From an uncultured Actinomycetes bacterium (GTDB lineage Bacteria > Actinomycetota > Acidimicrobiia > Acidimicrobiales > RAAP-2): a DNA stretch of 43,093 bases. The first letter of the stretch is position 1. Each line of letters opens with the position of its first letter. The notes under the pieces were generated by a model. The model worked only from the letters and a program-made list of their open reading frames with translations. It was not told the origin of the DNA and searched no databases. Both the position numbers and the translations under genes were made by a program. This document shows positions 18,748-26,103 of the stretch, in pieces. The stretch is from assembly GCA_903825765.1 (NCBI GenBank), contig CAIKBU010000054.1:1-43093 (forward strand), written 5' to 3'.

Positions 18748-19663
18748 TGTCGCCGCCATTGACTGTGGGAGTAATTCAACGCGTCTCCTGGTGAGCAACG
18801 ACTCGGGTACCTCACTGGTTCGCGAGATGCGCATCACTCGACTGAGTCAAGGGGTCGATGCGAACGGGTCGCTGACCCCCGAAGCGATTGAGCGCACGCT
18901 CAAGGTTCTTCGTGAGTACCGCGCGTTGATGGACGAGCATGACGCGACGCGCGGACTACTGGTGGCGACGTCCGCCGTCCGCGACGCCAACAATGGCCAT
19001 GAATTTCTGGCCACCGCTTCGGCAATTACTGGCCTCGAGGCTCGCTGCTTGACCGGCGCGCAAGAGGCCACCTTCACGTATCGAGGTGCCACGGCCACCC
19101 TCGCACAAGGGTCGCCGTCGCCACTCGTGGTGGACATCGGTGGGGGATCGACGGAACTCGCCGTCATGGTTGACGGGGTAGTGGTCGCTCACTCGATGCA
19201 GCTGGGCTGCGTACGCGTCACCGAACGGGCCCTTGGCGTTGGCGTGGTCGACGCAGCGCGGGCCGCGACTGCCGTCGCGCTCATTGCCAGCGAACTCGAT
19301 CGAGCGTGGCGAGAGCAGCCCGCCTTTGCGGGCCTGTCCGGTCATGTGTCGTTGGTCGGCGTGGCGGGGACGGTCGCTACGTTGGCCCAACTCGTCGCCG
19401 GTGATGTCCACTACGAACGTGCACGGGTGCATCATCGGACGGTCACCCGCACTGACGTGCAGACGTGGATTGCCACCTTGTCTCCTCTCTCGCCAACCGA
19501 GCGCCTCGCGCTCCCCGGGATGATGGCGGGACGCGAGGACGTGCTCGTGGCGGGGCTGATGATTCTCGACGCCGTTATGGAGCGCTTTGGAGTGGCTTCG
19601 CTCATCACCAGCGAGGACGACATTTTGGATGGTGTCGTTGCTCACCTTGGTGCTGCGCAATAA
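18740..19663 (+). CDS. ppx: Exopolyphosphatase / guanosine pentaphosphate phosphatase family
   Basis: 307 aa Ppx/GppA enzyme, the short actinobacterial form with just the two ASKHA domains. Motifs: VAAIDCGSNSTRLLV (phosphate loop 1), ATSAVRDANNGHEF, TGAQEATFTYRG, VVDIGGGSTELAV (phosphate loop 2) and GVAGTVATLAQL. It hydrolyses terminal phosphates of polyphosphate or pppGpp; which of the two cannot be told from sequence. I choose the GTG at 18740, which overlaps DUF501 by eight bases and gives MTSVAAIDCG; the in-frame upstream extension lies wholly in DUF501. Confidence 0.94.
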   Translation: MTSVAAIDCGSNSTRLLVSNDSGTSLVREMRITRLSQGVDANGSLTPEAIERTLKVLREYRALMDEHDATRGLLVATSAVRDANNGHEFLATASAITGLEARCLTGAQEATFTYRGATATLAQGSPSPLVVDIGGGSTELAVMVDGVVVAHSMQLGCVRVTERALGVGVVDAARAATAVALIASELDRAWREQPAFAGLSGHVSLVGVAGTVATLAQLVAGDVHYERARVHHRTVTRTDVQTWIATLSPLSPTERLALPGMMAGREDVLVAGLMILDAVMERFGVASLITSEDDILDGVVAHLGAAQ

Positions 19664-19696
19664 GGTGATGGTGATGCGAGCGTTCAAGAGGCAATC

Positions 19697-20323
19697 ATGG
19701 TGAGTCTGCGTTCCTCGCACGCGACCATGACGTTGCACGGTCGGCGCATCCAATTGCGCACCCTGGGGGAAGGCGATTACGAGGGGTGGGTCGACGTTCG
19801 CCAGCGGTGTCGTGACTGGCTTCTCAAGTGGGAGCCGCGCACGCTGCACGCTGCCCACCTGCCCGAAGACCGGCGCAGTTTTGTCAATCGCTGCAGTGTC
19901 CGAGAGCGCGAGCGACAAATGGGAACCGGCTTTGGCTTCGGTGTCTTCTACGAACAACGATTCGTGGGAGAAATTACCCTCTCCTCGATTCAGCGCGGAC
20001 CGCTCCAAAGCGCTTATATCGGATACTGGATTGACGAGGCGGTGGCGGGACGGGGCCTCATGCCCGAAGCCGTCGTCACGATGCTCCAGTACGCCTTTGA
20101 TTCATTGCGACTGCACCGCATTGAAATTGCCATCATCCCGCGTAACGCCGCCTCACGACGGGTGGTTGAAAAACTGGGATTGCGATTTGAGGGGGTCGCT
20201 GAGCGCTACCTCGAGATAGACGGTGTGTGGGAAGACCACGCCCGCTTCGCGATCACCGCCGAGGAGTGGGAACTGCGCGCCCCCGAGCTGGTGTCGAACT
20301 GGCTCTTGCCGCTCCACGACTAG
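19697..20323 (+). CDS. GNAT acetyltransferase, RimJ/RimL-like
   Basis: 208 aa N-acetyltransferase. The pattern fits the RimJ/RimL branch that acetylates protein N-termini: GRRIQLRTLGEGDYEGW at the start, FVGEITLSSIQRGPLQSAYIGYWIDEAVAGRGLMPEAV (acetyl-CoA loop with GRG) and the LHRIEIAIIPRNAASRRVVEKLGL signature, then EGVAERYLEIDGVWEDH. AAGAGG lies five bases before the ATG. Its TAG shares a CTAG palindrome with the stop of the convergent glycosyltransferase. The actual substrate is not known. Confidence 0.93.
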   Translation: MVSLRSSHATMTLHGRRIQLRTLGEGDYEGWVDVRQRCRDWLLKWEPRTLHAAHLPEDRRSFVNRCSVRERERQMGTGFGFGVFYEQRFVGEITLSSIQRGPLQSAYIGYWIDEAVAGRGLMPEAVVTMLQYAFDSLRLHRIEIAIIPRNAASRRVVEKLGLRFEGVAERYLEIDGVWEDHARFAITAEEWELRAPELVSNWLLPLHD

Positions 20324-21249
20324 ACCGCCTGATAGGTGGCGCCGCGTAACTCGCTCAACCGTACTGAGGTGACGTCGGCCCCCAACTGAGGAGCCATGGT
20401 AATCGCGTTGATACCAGCGTCACGGGGGAACACAATGAGCGACTGGTCCTCATGACGGGCAACGACGAGCCCTCGTTGTCTCGTGGCGATCGCGGTCTGA
20501 CGTACGGCCGAGATGTCGAGGTCGGCTGCCCCCCGCAAGGCGAGAATGTCGTACTTCGTCTTAGGAATAGCGCGTACATCGCGCAGGAACGTGCGACTAC
20601 TGCTCGCGCGAACCGTCGAACCCGAGATGTCATCCCAGGTGACGGGCACGGGGGTGGGGGTGATGCCGAGTTGATCGGCGAGGTAGAAGAGTTCGGCGTC
20701 GTAGGCGAACTCCTCGATGAAACCCAGCAGGCCGAGCAGGCGAGCCAGTCCGAGGCTGAAACCCTTGCACCCGCACTGGGTGTCGCGAACCGTCGTTCCG
20801 GTGTAGTGCGTGACTACCCGATGAAAGAGCGCGCCCGCCAACGTGCGCGTTAGATGGCCGTAGCGGATGGTGCCATCGGTGGCCCGGCTACCGGGAGCGA
20901 AGGCACTCGTGGCCAGTGCGTTGTCGACGTCGACGAGGCACGTGGGGTGAATGGCCATGTCGGCATCGATGGTAATAACGTGGGGCGCCTTCGCGCTGGC
21001 CCAGCCGAGACGAACCGCGGCGCCCTTTCCCTGATTGTGCTCGTGACGCACGACCTTGAGATGGGGGAGGTGACCGTAGACGGTTTGGATGGTTCGCAGC
21101 GTACCGTCAGTCGAGCCATCGTCGACGAAGACTATTTCGGTCGTCTCGAGCCCCCACGCCTCGAGGGTGGGGGCGAGGCGGGCGTAGCCAGCGGCGAGGC
21201 GTTGGGCCTCGTTGTAGGCAGGAATGATCAGTGAACGTTGCAACGACAT
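20320..21249 (-). CDS. Family 2 glycosyltransferase, dolichyl/polyprenyl-phosphate glycosyltransferase type
   Basis: 309 aa soluble-looking GT-A enzyme. SLIIPAYNEAQRL, FVDDGSTDGT, ITIDADMAIHP (DxD) and TTVRDTQCGCKGFS fit the Alg5/polyprenyl-phosphate sugar transferase group, in which a sugar is moved from NDP-sugar to a lipid phosphate. After the GT-A domain (to about residue 215) there is VPVTWDDISGSTVRASSSRTFLRDV, usual for the group, and then an extra C-terminal stretch of about 80 residues I do not recognise. The ATG at 21249 is chosen over a longer reading that would run back into the NlpC/P60 gene. It lies two bases after that gene and is probably co-transcribed. Confidence 0.9.
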   Translation of the reverse strand: MSLQRSLIIPAYNEAQRLAAGYARLAPTLEAWGLETTEIVFVDDGSTDGTLRTIQTVYGHLPHLKVVRHEHNQGKGAAVRLGWASAKAPHVITIDADMAIHPTCLVDVDNALATSAFAPGSRATDGTIRYGHLTRTLAGALFHRVVTHYTGTTVRDTQCGCKGFSLGLARLLGLLGFIEEFAYDAELFYLADQLGITPTPVPVTWDDISGSTVRASSSRTFLRDVRAIPKTKYDILALRGAADLDISAVRQTAIATRQRGLVVARHEDQSLIVFPRDAGINAITMAPQLGADVTSVRLSELRGATYQAV

Positions 21250-21251
21250 GA

Positions 21252-22424
21252 TTAGGGGCGAGCGACCCCAATAAATCCCGCACCAAAGTAGGGCGCGAGA
21301 GCGATAGGTATACCGGTACGCGCGGCGGCGATGGTGGTACTTGTTCCCCACGGTCCCGATCCTGCGTACATGACGACGTGGTCGACTTGGTTATCACCGT
21401 CGAGGTTAAAGTAGTAAATCAAATCACCGGGGCGAATGTTGCTAAAGGAGACGTGGGGGAGTGCGGCCCACTGCTCTTGCGTCGTGCGTGGAATCGACAC
21501 GCCGGCCTTTTGCCAGGCCCACTGAACTAGTCCGGAACAATCGAAGCCAACACCGGGAGTAGTGCCGCCCCAGACGTAGGGGACTCCAATTTGCGATTCG
21601 GCCGCCCGCAACGCGGCTGATCCCTGCACCGATGGTGGTACTTGGTGAATTGGCGGCGGTGGCGTGTTGATGCGAATTGCCTCAATAACTTGATTGGCGG
21701 CGGCCTGACCGCCAATCTGACTCGCCGCGTTGACGGCTTGCTCTTCCGCGGCGATATCGCGTGCTTTTGCCGCCTTGCCGCCCTGGCGCACTTCGTAGGC
21801 GATGAACTGTGCTTTTTCGTTCGCGAGCTGGTTTGACACTTGGTTGAGGGTGTTCTGCGCCGCCTGCTCGGCTTGCAAATTCGCGCTCAGCAGTGACTGG
21901 AGGTGCTCACTTTGCAGCTTGGCCTGGTGACGCTGGTAGGTGACGGCCCGAATGCTGCGATAGAGCGATGCTCGCTCGCGGAGCAGCGTGAGGCGTTCTT
22001 GGTTGATGTTGCCAATGGCGAAATCCCCGAAGATTGTTCGGGCATCACTGGAGGTCACGTTCTGATTGAACAAGGCCACGACTTGTGTTCCGGCCGTGGT
22101 AGCGACGTAGGCGTGGACGAGGTCGACCACCATGCGGGCTTTGGTTTTCGCAATTTGCGTGCGCTTGAGGCGGATCTTTTTCTGAAGCGTCGCGATGTGA
22201 TCGGAGAGTTGACCAAAGACACTCAAGGCGGCGTCGTAGGCGTTTGCCGAACGTTCGCTGGCCTGCGTGAGGGCGCTTAATTTCGCCGAAATCACCTGTA
22301 ATTCGGCTTGTGACTGACGAATGGTGGTGATCGACGCCTGCGACGTGGCCGGGGCCATGATCGAGAGGGCGAGACTCAGCGATACGAGTGCCGACAGGCG
22401 ACGAGGGGTTCGCAGCGGAGCCAT
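21252..22424 (-). CDS. Secreted NlpC/P60 peptidoglycan endopeptidase with coiled coil
   Basis: 390 aa. Signal peptide MAPLRTPRRLSALVSLSLAL onward, with cleavage likely near TSQAS (about 30). Residues about 35-110 and 145-230 form long Gln/Ala-rich coiled coils, then a Pro linker (NTPPPPIHQVPP). The NlpC/P60 domain from about 272 has IGVPYVWGGTTPGVGFDCSG (catalytic Cys about 296), RPGDLIYY and QVDHVVMYAG (His about 349). It resembles mycobacterial RipA/RipC-type and Rv2190c-type cell-wall hydrolases, which cleave stem peptides during division. The coiled coil usually keeps such enzymes under control by an activator. It has a TAGGCT -10 six bases before the ATG. Confidence 0.93.
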   Translation of the reverse strand: MAPLRTPRRLSALVSLSLALSIMAPATSQASITTIRQSQAELQVISAKLSALTQASERSANAYDAALSVFGQLSDHIATLQKKIRLKRTQIAKTKARMVVDLVHAYVATTAGTQVVALFNQNVTSSDARTIFGDFAIGNINQERLTLLRERASLYRSIRAVTYQRHQAKLQSEHLQSLLSANLQAEQAAQNTLNQVSNQLANEKAQFIAYEVRQGGKAAKARDIAAEEQAVNAASQIGGQAAANQVIEAIRINTPPPPIHQVPPSVQGSAALRAAESQIGVPYVWGGTTPGVGFDCSGLVQWAWQKAGVSIPRTTQEQWAALPHVSFSNIRPGDLIYYFNLDGDNQVDHVVMYAGSGPWGTSTTIAAARTGIPIALAPYFGAGFIGVARP

Positions 22425-22430
22425 TTCCTA

Positions 22431-22436
22431 AGCCTA
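22431..22436 (-). promoter_or_regulatory. -10 element of the NlpC/P60 gene
   Basis: TAGGCT on the minus strand, six bases (TAGGAA) before the ATG at 22424, so the transcript should begin at or beside the start codon. AGGAA is too close to the ATG to be a good ribosome site. Confidence 0.5.
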
Positions 22437-22507
22437 GTGATGACCACTGCAGGAATTGCGAAGTTGAGCAAGTGTTGATGCGTTAGCGTGGAGATACCAA
22501 AACAGTC

Positions 22508-22580
22508 GGGGGCGTAGCCCAATGGCAGAGGCAGGGCGCTTAAACCGCCTCCAGTGAGGGTTCGAGTCCCTCCGCCCCTA
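22508..22580 (+). tRNA. tRNA with UAA anticodon (Leu), short variable arm
   Basis: 73-base cloverleaf. Acceptor GGGGGCG (22508-22514) pairs with CGCCCCT (22573-22579) with one G-T at the end; discriminator A at 22580; no encoded CCA. D-arm GCC/GGC; anticodon stem GGGCG/CGCCT around CTTAAAC with anticodon TAA at 22541-22543; T-arm GAGGG-TTCGAGT-CCCTC. The variable region is only five bases (CCAGT), although canonical tRNA-Leu has a long variable arm. The decoding identity (UUA, Leu) comes from the anticodon. A TAGCGT at 22484-22489 is a possible -10, about ten bases before the mature 5' end allowing for the start site. Confidence 0.9.
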
Positions 22581-22608
22581 CTCGGTGAAATGTGGTGGTG
22601 CTCTCTAG

Positions 22609-22614
22609 TAGGCT
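22609..22614 (+). promoter_or_regulatory. -10 element of the membrane-anchored unknown gene
   Basis: TAGGCT seven bases before the GTG at 22622, with a GTGAAA 18 bases upstream that could act as -35. It lies just downstream of the tRNA, so the gene need not depend on tRNA read-through. Confidence 0.5.
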
Positions 22615-22621
22615 CTCAACC

Positions 22622-23440
22622 GTGGCTAAGAGCGCAACTGGAAAAATGGTCAGCAAAATCGGCGCGGCCGGTGGCGGTAAGACGTATAAGAAGAATCGTC
22701 CCGTGAACTATTACGGCGTTCTGTCGGTCATCGTGGTGTTGGGTATCGCCTCCGTGGTGCTCGCCCGATACGACTATCAAAACCCGGGAGCAACCGCGAG
22801 CGGTCCAGTTCCGACAGTAGGCACCACCTGGTACGCAGCCCTTACCTTCGACATCTGTGGCGTCAGTGCGCCGTTGCTTCCCGTCGACCCGAAGTACCGA
22901 GGTGGTTTCACGGTTGAGGCCAACGACATTATTCGCATCGCCCCCGTGGCGGCCGCTGACGCGGGTAACCACGCCACGGTCGCGCAGTTTGCCAATGAGT
23001 ACCCGGGCCTCGTTGCCAGTTCCAGCCAGCTCGCTATTCCAGAAACGAACGGTTACGCGACGGCCGCAACGACGTATCACAATGGTCAGGTCTGCCCGAA
23101 GGGGCACGGTGTCCCCACGTCAATTGCCGGAAAGACTGCCCACATTGAGTACGCTTACTGGCGTACCTTTGCCCAGACGACCCCTACCATCACGACCGAT
23201 CCGTCGACGATTAAGTTCTCGAATGAGATGGAAGTAACGATGGCGTTCTTGCCCAAGGGTGCAACACCTGCCCGCCCAAGTGCCGCACAGGTGAATGCCA
23301 TGGTGGCCGCGAACGCTGCAGCGTCGGCGACGACCACGACACTTCCGGTGACAAGTACCACCACCAGCGTCACCACTACGACGGTGGCGTCGACGACGAC
23401 TACTTCCACTCCCGTAACGACGACCACCGCCCAGGGCTAG
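22622..23440 (+). CDS. Membrane-anchored protein with Thr-rich tail, function unknown
   Basis: 272 aa from the GTG at 22622; an in-frame ATG at 22592 is less likely because the TAGGCT -10 lies between. A basic N-terminus (KSATGKMVSKIGAAGGGKTYKK) precedes one TM segment (YYGVLSVIVVLGIASVVLARY). The outer part begins TTWYAALTFDICGVSAPLLP and includes one further Cys (GQVCPKGHG), which could pair with the first, and ends in about 45 residues of nearly pure Thr/Ser/Val. The tail may span the wall or be O-glycosylated. I recognise no named domain. Its location next to a nucleotide-sugar pyrophosphorylase and close to glycosyltransferases suggests an envelope role; that is inference. Confidence 0.82.
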   Translation: MAKSATGKMVSKIGAAGGGKTYKKNRPVNYYGVLSVIVVLGIASVVLARYDYQNPGATASGPVPTVGTTWYAALTFDICGVSAPLLPVDPKYRGGFTVEANDIIRIAPVAAADAGNHATVAQFANEYPGLVASSSQLAIPETNGYATAATTYHNGQVCPKGHGVPTSIAGKTAHIEYAYWRTFAQTTPTITTDPSTIKFSNEMEVTMAFLPKGATPARPSAAQVNAMVAANAAASATTTTLPVTSTTTSVTTTTVASTTTTSTPVTTTTAQG

Positions 23441-23442
23441 AT

Positions 23443-24450
23443 GTGAGGGCAATCATCCTCGTAGGTGGAGAGGGAACGCGACTGCGTCCGCTGACCTACG
23501 AGATGCCCAAGCAGATGTTGCCATTACTGGGGCGCCCATTCATCGAGCACGTCTGTGAGTTTTTGGCGTTGCACGGCGTGAGCGAAGTGGTCCTCAGTCT
23601 GGGCTATAAGCCTGACAGTTTCGTCGAGGCCTACCCCGACGGCGTGATCGCTGGGGTGCGCGTGGACTACGTCACCGAACCGGCACCACTCGACACCGCC
23701 GGAGCTATTCGTTTTGCGGCGGTTACCGCTGGCGTGAGCGATACCTTCGTCGTCATCAACGGTGATATCTACACCGATTTTGACCTCAGCGCACTAGTTG
23801 CCTTCCATCAGGAGAAGAAGGCCGTGGCCACTATTTCTCTCCAACCGGTAGACGACCCCTCGCGTTTTGGTGTCGTGCTGACCGACGAAGACGGGCGCGT
23901 CCTGTCGTTTATTGAAAAGCCACCCCGCGATGAAGCGCCAACGAACCTGATTAACGCTGGTACGTACGTCATGGATCCATCAGTGCTCAACACCATTCCG
24001 AGCGAGGGTCGGGTCAGCGTCGAACGTGAAGTCTTTCCAGCGTTAGCGGCGAACGGGACGCTCTTTGCATTGCCGGCGGACTCCTACTGGCTGGACTCCG
24101 GCACACCAGTTTCGTTCTTGCGGGGATCGTCTGACTTGTTGGCTAATCCCTCGACCCCGGGTGTTATTGATGGAAACTGGCTGCACCCCGAAGCGTCGGT
24201 TGACCCATCGGCAGTTATCGAAGGGTCGGTCATTGATCGCCACTGTGTCGTCGGTGCGAACGCCGTTGTCCGCAATGCCATTTTGATGCCGGGTGTCGTC
24301 GTTGGCGATGGTGCCCTCATCGACGGCAGCATCATTGGTCCTCGGGCCCTGGTTGGCGCCGGTGCCTCACTACGACCCACCTGTGTTGTCGCGGCGAACT
24401 ACGTGGTCCCCGTGGCGACGGTCGCCGAAGGCGACGCGCGCCTCGCCTAG
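23443..24450 (+). CDS. Nucleotide-sugar pyrophosphorylase, probable mannose-1-phosphate guanylyltransferase
   Basis: 335 aa. The N-terminal Rossmann-like nucleotidyltransferase domain has ILVGGEGTRLRPLTYEMPKQMLPL (nucleotide loop with the catalytic Arg/Lys), FVVINGDIYTDFD (metal Asp) and FIEKPP. From about 245 a left-handed beta-helix follows with hexapeptide repeats (VDPSAVIEGSVIDRHCVVGANAVV and on). This two-domain layout is that of bacterial GDP-mannose pyrophosphorylases such as mycobacterial Rv3264c, which also neighbours the F420 genes. A glucose-1-phosphate substrate cannot be excluded. It starts with GTG two bases after the previous stop, and its TAG shares a CTAG with the convergent cofE stop. 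Confidence 0.9.
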   Translation: MRAIILVGGEGTRLRPLTYEMPKQMLPLLGRPFIEHVCEFLALHGVSEVVLSLGYKPDSFVEAYPDGVIAGVRVDYVTEPAPLDTAGAIRFAAVTAGVSDTFVVINGDIYTDFDLSALVAFHQEKKAVATISLQPVDDPSRFGVVLTDEDGRVLSFIEKPPRDEAPTNLINAGTYVMDPSVLNTIPSEGRVSVEREVFPALAANGTLFALPADSYWLDSGTPVSFLRGSSDLLANPSTPGVIDGNWLHPEASVDPSAVIEGSVIDRHCVVGANAVVRNAILMPGVVVGDGALIDGSIIGPRALVGAGASLRPTCVVAANYVVPVATVAEGDARLA

Positions 24451-25157
24451 CGGAACAGGTCCCCCGTGGGGCTGCGGACAATGGTGTCGGCGACCGATCC
24501 GGGTCCGAAAAATCGTTGGTCAAGTCCACGCACGACGGCGAACGGGGTATTGGCATCTTTGGCCAAGACGAGATTGACCGCGGCGGCGACCTCATCAACG
24601 ATGGCGACTTCGGTCGCTTCTAAGAGTCGACCATTGGCGTCGACGGTACCTCGAAGATCAAGAATTGGTAGGAGTCCGGCGGAGCCAATGGCGACATCGG
24701 TCACTCCATTGCGCCAGGTTCGCCCCATAGTGTCGGTGACCACCACGGCGAGTTCGAAGCCGGTTCGTCGGGCGAGGTCACCTCGAAAGCGGCGCGCACT
24801 GCGGTCGGGGTCCAGCGGCAACAAGACGGCGGTGTTCTCGTCGGTGTTCGAGAAGTCGACGCCAGCGTTGGCGTTGACAAATCCGTGCGAGGTCTCCGTG
24901 ATACGAAGCGGTCCCCGTCGGCGCAACGTGCGCACGGACTCTTCATCGATAATTCGGTCACGGTGTGCCTCGGTACCGTCGAAGGCAATGACGCGCCCCT
25001 CGGCTTTCGACACGACTTTGGACGTCACCGTAATGAGGTCACCAGCTTCGAGGTGCTCGCCTTGAGCGCTGAGAGCGTCGAGAAATAACGTAACGAGATC
25101 ATCACCAGGGCGCACCGCTCCGACGCCCCGGACGGCGAAGCACAGCAGTCGACTCAC
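24447..25157 (-). CDS. cofE: Coenzyme F420-0:L-glutamate ligase (CofE/FbiB N-terminal domain)
   Basis: Adds glutamate residues to F420-0 in coenzyme F420 synthesis. 236 aa, matching the archaeal CofE length. Features: LEAGDLITVTSKVVSKAEGR, the metal/GTP region ITETSHGFVNANAGVDFSN, VVVTDTMGRTWRNGVTDVAIG and DEVAAAVNLVLAKDANTPFAVVRGL. Mycobacterial FbiB has a second nitroreductase-like domain, absent here. It overlaps cofD upstream by four bases (GTGA), so the two are co-translated, and ends in the CTAG shared with the pyrophosphorylase gene. Confidence 0.95.
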   Translation of the reverse strand: MSRLLCFAVRGVGAVRPGDDLVTLFLDALSAQGEHLEAGDLITVTSKVVSKAEGRVIAFDGTEAHRDRIIDEESVRTLRRRGPLRITETSHGFVNANAGVDFSNTDENTAVLLPLDPDRSARRFRGDLARRTGFELAVVVTDTMGRTWRNGVTDVAIGSAGLLPILDLRGTVDANGRLLEATEVAIVDEVAAAVNLVLAKDANTPFAVVRGLDQRFFGPGSVADTIVRSPTGDLFR

Positions 25158-26068
25158 GCCAACACCGTCGTCGCCAACGTCCGTGCGTGGTCGGGGTTCG
25201 CCATGATGGTCGTTGTGACGCGCACCTCGCAGCCGGTAGCGGCGACGCGATCGGCGAGGGCGGCGTCGGCTTCGTCAATAACTAAGGTGCCAATGAGACC
25301 TTCGTAGTACTGCGCGACGCCGACGCAGCTCACGTCGTGACCGAGCTCGCGCAGGAGGCGGTCTGCCGGACCCTTAAGCGCGGCACCACCGATGATCGGT
25401 GATACCGCGACAACGGTGTCGCGTCGCTCCGCGAGGAGCGTGCGCACGCCGCCTATGGCCAACATCGGTCCAATTGAGATCAACGGATTGGACGGGGCAA
25501 TAATGATTCGTTCGGCCTCCACGAGGGCACGGCGGGACTCGAGCGACAGCCGGGCCGTATCGGCGCCCGCGAAACGGAGGGAGCGCACGTCGACGTCGTG
25601 GTGGTGTTGAACGAAGTATTCCTGAAACGTGAGCGTCCCCCGCTCGGTTTCGAACATGGTGGCGACGTGGTCGTCAGTTACCGGCAGGAGTCCGATGCGC
25701 AGTCCGAGACGTTCACCGAGTTCGGCGCTCACCATGGTCTTCGTTGCGCCGTGCGCGAGGCGTTGACTTCGGTAGAGATGCGTCGCGAGATCGAGGTCGC
25801 CAAGTCCGAACCACGCATCGCCGCCGAGTGCGCGAAGTTGTTCCATGACACGCCACGTTTCACCTTCGAGGCCCCAGCCGAGTGTTTCATTGTTGCGGCC
25901 GGTGAGGGTGTAGGTAATGGTGTCGAGGTCGGGACAGATGGTGAGTCCGTGCATCACAAGATCGTCACCGACATTCACCACGGCCGTCAGATCCGCGGGA
26001 TCAATGACGGCGCTGAGTGCGCGCAGCAAGCGTGCCGCTCCTACTCCGCCACTAAGAACTGTTATCAC
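25154..26068 (-). CDS. cofD: 2-phospho-L-lactate / phosphoenolpyruvate transferase (CofD/FbiA)
   Basis: Transfers the phosphoryl-lactate (or enolpyruvyl) moiety from its GDP adduct to the deazaflavin Fo, giving F420-0 or its dehydro form. 304 aa. Diagnostic stretches: VLSGGVGAARLLRAL at the start, VVNVGDDLVMHGLTICPDLDTITYTL, WFGLGDLDLATHLYR, VTDDHVATMF, FQEYFVQHHH, IIIAPSNPLISIGPML and VVAVSPIIGGAALKGPADRLL. Which donor is used cannot be told. The GTG start is seven bases after a TAGGAT -10. cofD-cofE form one operon on the minus strand; Fo synthase genes are not in the window. Confidence 0.96.
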   Translation of the reverse strand: MITVLSGGVGAARLLRALSAVIDPADLTAVVNVGDDLVMHGLTICPDLDTITYTLTGRNNETLGWGLEGETWRVMEQLRALGGDAWFGLGDLDLATHLYRSQRLAHGATKTMVSAELGERLGLRIGLLPVTDDHVATMFETERGTLTFQEYFVQHHHDVDVRSLRFAGADTARLSLESRRALVEAERIIIAPSNPLISIGPMLAIGGVRTLLAERRDTVVAVSPIIGGAALKGPADRLLRELGHDVSCVGVAQYYEGLIGTLVIDEADAALADRVAATGCEVRVTTTIMANPDHARTLATTVLA

Positions 26069-26075
26069 CCGAGAA

Positions 26076-26081
26076 ATCCTA
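26076..26081 (-). promoter_or_regulatory. -10 element of cofD
   Basis: TAGGAT on the minus strand, seven bases before the GTG at 26068. Its expected -35 position (26099-26104) falls on the start codon of the divergent serine hydrolase gene. Confidence 0.55.
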
Positions 26082-26091
26082 GGGGCGTTAG

Positions 26092-26097
26092 TAGCAT
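26092..26097 (+). promoter_or_regulatory. -10 element of the serine hydrolase gene
   Basis: TAGCAT six bases before the GTG at 26104. Its expected -35 position (26069-26074) directly abuts the cofD start codon, so it overlaps the cofD promoter entirely. Confidence 0.55.
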
Positions 26098-26103
26098 TGA
26101 GAC

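Noticed and set aside
19664-19680. Tandem GGTGAT as an operator
   Set aside because: Two six-base copies only, in a short gap before an acetyltransferase gene; too little to support a site.
18956-20008. Long open frame of 350 codons on the minus strand
   Set aside because: It runs antisense to ppx and the acetyltransferase, both firmly identified, and its translation shows no family pattern; such shadows are common in G+C-rich DNA.
22508-22580. Reading the UAA tRNA as a pseudogene
   Set aside because: All stems pair well (one end wobble only), D- and T-loops are canonical and the discriminator is intact, so a working tRNA is more likely despite the short variable arm.
23320-23430. Short tandem repeats of ACG/ACC triplets as a CRISPR or minisatellite
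   Set aside because: They encode the Thr-rich tail of the membrane-anchored protein in frame; there are no repeat-spacer units.
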